NCBI RefSeq assembly: GCF_900187945.1
Contig: NZ_FYEH01000016.1
Span: 1 to 64,000, forward strand
Reading direction: 5' to 3'
DNA: 64,000 nucleotides
Origin: Arboricoccus pini
GTDB lineage: Bacteria > Pseudomonadota > Alphaproteobacteria > Geminicoccales > Geminicoccaceae
A model generated the notes under the pieces. The model had not been told where the DNA came from. It made no database searches and worked only from the letters and a program-made list of their open reading frames with translations. The position numbers were made by a program, and so were the translations under genes. Position 1 is the first letter of the stretch. Every line of letters starts with the position of its first letter. This document shows positions 60,664-64,000 of this stretch, piece after piece.

Positions 60664-61695
60664 ATGAACGAGACTTCATGGAGTATGCATTATTTGGCCG
60701 GTTTAGCGACAGGTGACCCGCACGGCCGCGATGCCGACGCCCCGACTCGCATTCCCCTCCGGGGTTGGTGGGACATAGCCTTCAGGATATGGCGAAACAT
60801 CGGCGAGGACCGGCTGCTTTCCGTCGCTGCCGGCATGACCTTCTATACGCTCTTGGCGATCTTTCCCGCGATCGCTGCCTTCGTCTCGCTCTATGGTCTT
60901 CTAGCCAGCGGCCAGTCGGTCGAGGGCACGCTCGACTATCTGCGCGGCGTGCTGCCGCCCGATGCGCTCGACCTTCTGGCAGATCAGATGCGTCGCCTCG
61001 TCTCGCAAGATAACAGCGCCTTGAGTCTGGGCTTCTTCATCAGCCTCGGGTTCTCACTTTGGAGCTCCAATGCCAGCATGAAGGCGCTCTTCGATGCATT
61101 GAGCATCGTCTATCATGAGAGGGAAAAGCGCGGTTTCTTCCTGTTGACGGGGCTGTCCTTGACCATGACGCTGGGCGGCCTTCTCTTCATCATCCTGGCC
61201 TTGAGCTGCGTCGTCGTCTTGCCGATCGTCCTCAGCTTCGTCGGGCTTGGCTTTGTCACCGAATGGGTGATGCGACTGATCCGCTGGCCGCTTCTCTTCG
61301 CGGCAGGGTGTCTGTTCTTGACCTTTGTCTACCGTTACGGGCCGTCACGCCGGCCGGCCAAGTGGAGATGGATAAGCCTTGGCAGCATCGTGGCGGTCCT
61401 GCTCTGGATCATCGCCTCGATGGCCTTTTCCTACTATGTCGCCAATTTCGGCAGCTATAACAGGACTTACGGCTCGCTGGGCGCCGTCGTCGGCTTCATG
61501 ACCTGGATCTGGATTTCCTCGATCATCATCTTGATCGGTGCGGAGCTCAATGCTGAGATCGAGCATCAGACCAGCGTCGACAGCACGATCGGCAAAGACC
61601 GGCCGTTGGGCGAGCGCGGTGCCACCATGGCGGATTCGATCGGCCCCACGGCCGGCGAGGTTGGTAAGTCCGAACAATCTTTGCAACAGAGCTGA
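60664..61695 (+). CDS. YihY/BrkB-family membrane protein
   Basis: A 343-residue protein with six hydrophobic segments. AAGMTFYTLLAIFPAIAAFVSLY is the family signature; RRPAKWRWISLGSIVAVLLWIIASMAFSYYV and GFMTWIWISSIIILIGAELNAEIE are typical of the C-terminal half. Function is unknown; it is not the RNase BN once proposed. The start may be ATG 60664 or 60685. The MFS gene follows 13 bases later. Confidence 0.9.
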   Translation: MNETSWSMHYLAGLATGDPHGRDADAPTRIPLRGWWDIAFRIWRNIGEDRLLSVAAGMTFYTLLAIFPAIAAFVSLYGLLASGQSVEGTLDYLRGVLPPDALDLLADQMRRLVSQDNSALSLGFFISLGFSLWSSNASMKALFDALSIVYHEREKRGFFLLTGLSLTMTLGGLLFIILALSCVVVLPIVLSFVGLGFVTEWVMRLIRWPLLFAAGCLFLTFVYRYGPSRRPAKWRWISLGSIVAVLLWIIASMAFSYYVANFGSYNRTYGSLGAVVGFMTWIWISSIIILIGAELNAEIEHQTSVDSTIGKDRPLGERGATMADSIGPTAGEVGKSEQSLQQS

Positions 61696-61708
61696 CGCAG
61701 GCGCGGCG

Positions 61709-62881
61709 ATGCAAGCTAACGCGATCCCTTTCCGCGCTATGGCGGCGATCCTCTCGGCCCTTCTGGCCTCCTTTCTTGGCATCGGTCTAGCCCGCTTTGC
61801 GTATACGCCGCTGGTGCCAGTCCTGATCAGTGCTGGCTGGTTCAAGGCCAGCGCCACCGCCTATCTTGGGGCGGCCAATCTCCTGGGCTATCTTTCGGGT
61901 GCGCTGCTCTCGCGGCAGCTCGGCCGCCGACTGCGGCCGGCCTTGGCCCTGCGCGGCCTGATGCTTTTGGCGACGGCTTCCTTCTTTGCCTGCAGCGCCC
62001 CGGCGAGCTTCCTCTGGTTTTTCCTTTGGCGCTTTCTCTCTGGCGTGGCCGGCGGTGCCATCATGGCCCTGGCGGCCCTGGCCGTGCTGCCGGAGGTGGG
62101 ACCCGAGCGGCGTGGTCTGGCGGGCGGCCTGATCTTCATGGGCGTGGGATTGGGCATAGCGCTATCCGCCATGGCGATGCCGTTCCTTCTCAGCCAGGGA
62201 TTGCAATTCACCTGGCTGACCCTGGGTGGCGTCGCCCTCCTGGCCACGCTGCTCGCCTGGTTCGGCTGGCCGGCCGACGTGCCGGCCGACGCGACCCCAG
62301 ACAGCGATGGCGCCAGGCTGTCGCTGCCGCTTCACGCCCTGTTGCTCGAATACGGCATGATCGCCTTTGGCATCGTGCCGCATATTCTCTTTCTCGTCGA
62401 TTTCGTGGCGCGTGGCCTGGGGCGCGGGCTTGCCGCTGGTGCCGGTTGCTGGCTGGCCTTTGGCCTCGGCGCGCTGGCTGGCCCGGTCCTGGCGGGACGC
62501 TTGGCCGATCGTATCGGCTTTGCCCGTGCCCTTCGCCTGGGTCTCGGTCTCCAGGCCTTGGCGGTGGCCCTCGTCACCCTCAGCCAGAGGCAACCGGCCC
62601 TCTACCTCTCCGCCGTCCTGGCCGGTGCCTTTACCCCTGGCGTGGTGCCCCTCGTCCTGGGGCGGGTGCAGGAACTGACCGCGGGTCATGCCGCGGCCGG
62701 GAGCCGGGCCTGGCGGCTATCGACGATCGCCTATGCGCTGGGCCAGGCGGTGGCCGCCTATGTCTTCTCCTATCTCTTCGCCAAGACGGGCAGCCACGAG
62801 CTTCTTTTTCTCCTGGGCAGCCTGACCCTGGCGGCGGCGCTCCTCATCGACCTTGCGGCAAGCCGTCGCTCAGTCGCCTGA
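61709..62881 (+). CDS. YbfB/YjiJ-family MFS transporter
   Basis: A 390-residue 12-helix transporter. [22 protein letters not shown] (helix 1) and [23 protein letters not shown] are the DUF1228/YbfB signatures. [19 protein letters not shown] is the mid-protein MFS loop. ATG 61709 follows the BrkB stop closely, so the two probably share an mRNA. The substrate is unknown. Its stop overlaps the antisense FGGY kinase stop by 12 bases. Confidence 0.9.
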   Translation: MQANAIPFRAMAAILSALLASFLGIGLARFAYTPLVPVLISAGWFKASATAYLGAANLLGYLSGALLSRQLGRRLRPALALRGLMLLATASFFACSAPASFLWFFLWRFLSGVAGGAIMALAALAVLPEVGPERRGLAGGLIFMGVGLGIALSAMAMPFLLSQGLQFTWLTLGGVALLATLLAWFGWPADVPADATPDSDGARLSLPLHALLLEYGMIAFGIVPHILFLVDFVARGLGRGLAAGAGCWLAFGLGALAGPVLAGRLADRIGFARALRLGLGLQALAVALVTLSQRQPALYLSAVLAGAFTPGVVPLVLGRVQELTAGHAAAGSRAWRLSTIAYALGQAVAAYVFSYLFAKTGSHELLFLLGSLTLAAALLIDLAASRRSVA

Positions 62882-64000
62882 GGCTGTCTCCCGCATCAGC
62901 TCTCGATAGGCCATCTGGTCCTCGTGCAGCCGCTTGAAGACGGCATATTTGGCGTCGTGATAGGCAGCTACGGCATCGCTCGCCGGCTCGATCAGGGCGC
63001 CGGGCGCGCTCATGCCCGCCATGGCGATCTCGATCGAGGGATAGAGGCCGCCTGCAACCGCACCCAGGATAGCGCTGCCGAGCAGGACGGCCTCGGGTTC
63101 CTTCGGCAGGGCGATCCGGCAATGACAGGCATCGGCATGTTCGCGCAGGAAGACAGGGTTCTTGGTGCCGCCACCGCAGGCCGTGATCGTGTCGATCGTG
63201 TAGCCTTGCTCTCCCATGGTCTCGATGATGTGGCGCGTGCCGTAGGCGATGGCCTGGATGGTGGCCAGATAGAGCAGAGCCAGGTCATCGCCGTTAGCGT
63301 GGAGTTGCAGGCCGGAGATGGCGCCGCGCAGCGTGGCATCGGCGCGCGGTGAGCGGTTGCCGTGGAAATCGGCATCGACGTGCAGTCGTTCGGTGAGCTT
63401 GGCCGGGAAGGGGACAGCGGCGGCCAGCTTCTCCAGCCGGGCGTTCAGCCGCTGATAGATCGTGATCCCTTCCGCGTCGGCCGCCTTCTTCTCGGCGGCA
63501 TAGGCCGCATGAGTCGACACCACATGGTCGATGAGGCTGCCGGTCGCCGACTGGCCACCTTCGTTCAGCCACATGCCAGGCACCATGGCCGAGTAGTAGG
63601 GCCCCCAGACGCCGGGCACGAAGCGGGGCTCGCGGCTGACCGCCATGTGGCAGGAGGATGTGCCGCCCACCAGGGCCACACGCTGCTCCAGGCCCTTCTG
63701 GTCGACCGGCTGGCCGTCGATGGCGGCGCCGATTACGCCAAGCCCGCCCGCATGTGCGTCGATGGCGGAGACGCCGACGGGGATGCCGGCCGGCAGGCCC
63801 AGCTCGGCGGCGGCCCGCGTGCTCAGGCCCTCGCCGACGACGCCGCCCAACGGACGCACCTCGGTCCCCAGGCGGGCAAAGCCCTCGTCGGCCAGATCGC
63901 CCAGGCCGATGGCGCGAAAATAGTTCTCGTCCCAGCGATCCTCGTGGCCGAGATAGGTCCATTTGCAGACCGTCGAGCACAAGGAGCGCGAGGTGGCCCC
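62870..64000 (-). CDS. FGGY-family pentulose kinase (D-ribulokinase-like), 5' end outside window
   Basis: About 376 C-terminal residues of a sugar kinase; the frame runs off the right edge and begins there [18 protein letters not shown], matching pentulose kinases. [24 protein letters not shown] holds the phosphate-binding turn of the second domain, [16 protein letters not shown] is diagnostic of the D-ribulokinase group, and [18 protein letters not shown] is the ATP-binding signature. It would phosphorylate a ketopentose such as ribulose. The gene is complete at its 3' end, TGA 62872-62870. Confidence 0.93.
   Translation of the reverse strand, partial: GATSRSLCSTVCKWTYLGHEDRWDENYFRAIGLGDLADEGFARLGTEVRPLGGVVGEGLSTRAAAELGLPAGIPVGVSAIDAHAGGLGVIGAAIDGQPVDQKGLEQRVALVGGTSSCHMAVSREPRFVPGVWGPYYSAMVPGMWLNEGGQSATGSLIDHVVSTHAAYAAEKKAADAEGITIYQRLNARLEKLAAAVPFPAKLTERLHVDADFHGNRSPRADATLRGAISGLQLHANGDDLALLYLATIQAIAYGTRHIIETMGEQGYTIDTITACGGGTKNPVFLREHADACHCRIALPKEPEAVLLGSAILGAVAGGLYPSIEIAMAGMSAPGALIEPASDAVAAYHDAKYAVFKRLHEDQMAYRELMRETASGD

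Overview
This window looks like chromosomal DNA from a GC-rich alphaproteobacterium, most likely a Rhodospirillales-type organism. That placement rests on gene content only: pqqABCDE next to quinoprotein-relay genes, many ABC uptake systems, small proteins of alphaproteobacterial type, a copper amine oxidase, and the housekeeping genes secA and tRNA-Gln. I see no phage, plasmid, transposase or CRISPR signature.

Layout. 1-10.9 kb is a PQQ and quinoprotein module on the plus strand. It holds the tail of a probable relay-system zinc hydrolase, a fused SoxYZ-like carrier, an ABC-type binding protein and a seven-bladed beta-propeller of the PQQ-dependent-catabolism type, three exported proteins of unknown function, a LysR regulator, then pqqA (28 codons), pqqB, pqqC, pqqD, pqqE and a translationally coupled GNAT acetyltransferase. 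11.1-15.0 kb holds an LrgA/LrgB pair converging on secA. 15.2-20.4 kb is a polar amino-acid ABC system split over both strands: two binding proteins, two permeases, an inverted ATPase, a YjbQ protein, and a decayed VOC gene at the junction. 20.5-21.6 kb holds an MsrQ-like haem protein and tRNA-Gln(TTG). 22.4-29.8 kb holds a MocR-type regulator, a frameshifted GMC oxidoreductase remnant and a four-gene catabolic run (DAO-type oxidase, semialdehyde dehydrogenase, divergent 2-hydroxyacid dehydrogenase, HpcH/HpaI aldolase).

30-40.6 kb is a mixed region: small conserved protein, methyltransferase, CPA2 antiporter, nucleotide-sugar epimerase, copper amine oxidase, AEC transporter with divergent LysR, single-domain response regulator, PPP phosphatase. 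40.6-48.9 kb is a compact sugar operon on the minus strand (binding protein, ATPase, two permeases, DUF4432 mutarotase-like protein, ribokinase-family kinase, deoC) with a divergent DeoR regulator. The gene set fits 2-deoxyribose or a related pentose taken up by an ABC transporter. 49-54.5 kb holds a DUF1508 protein, a cyanase behind a flavin monooxygenase with an extra N-terminal NTF2-like domain, and a DUF2946 / PepSY-TM / CopC-PCu(A)C copper set. 54.5-64 kb holds two small unknown proteins (one sigma-region-4-like), a BamE-like lipoprotein, a 39-bp tandem repeat, a BenE transporter, a zinc peptidase, an N-formylglutamate amidohydrolase, TetR, BrkB and MFS proteins, and the 3' part of an FGGY pentulose kinase running off the window.

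Most notable: the three-gene exported block inside the PQQ module, a perfect 40-bp palindrome upstream of the relay binding protein, the 39-bp repeat family with a solitary copy 55 kb away, the monooxygenase-cyanase pair, and the ABC-type deoxysugar operon.
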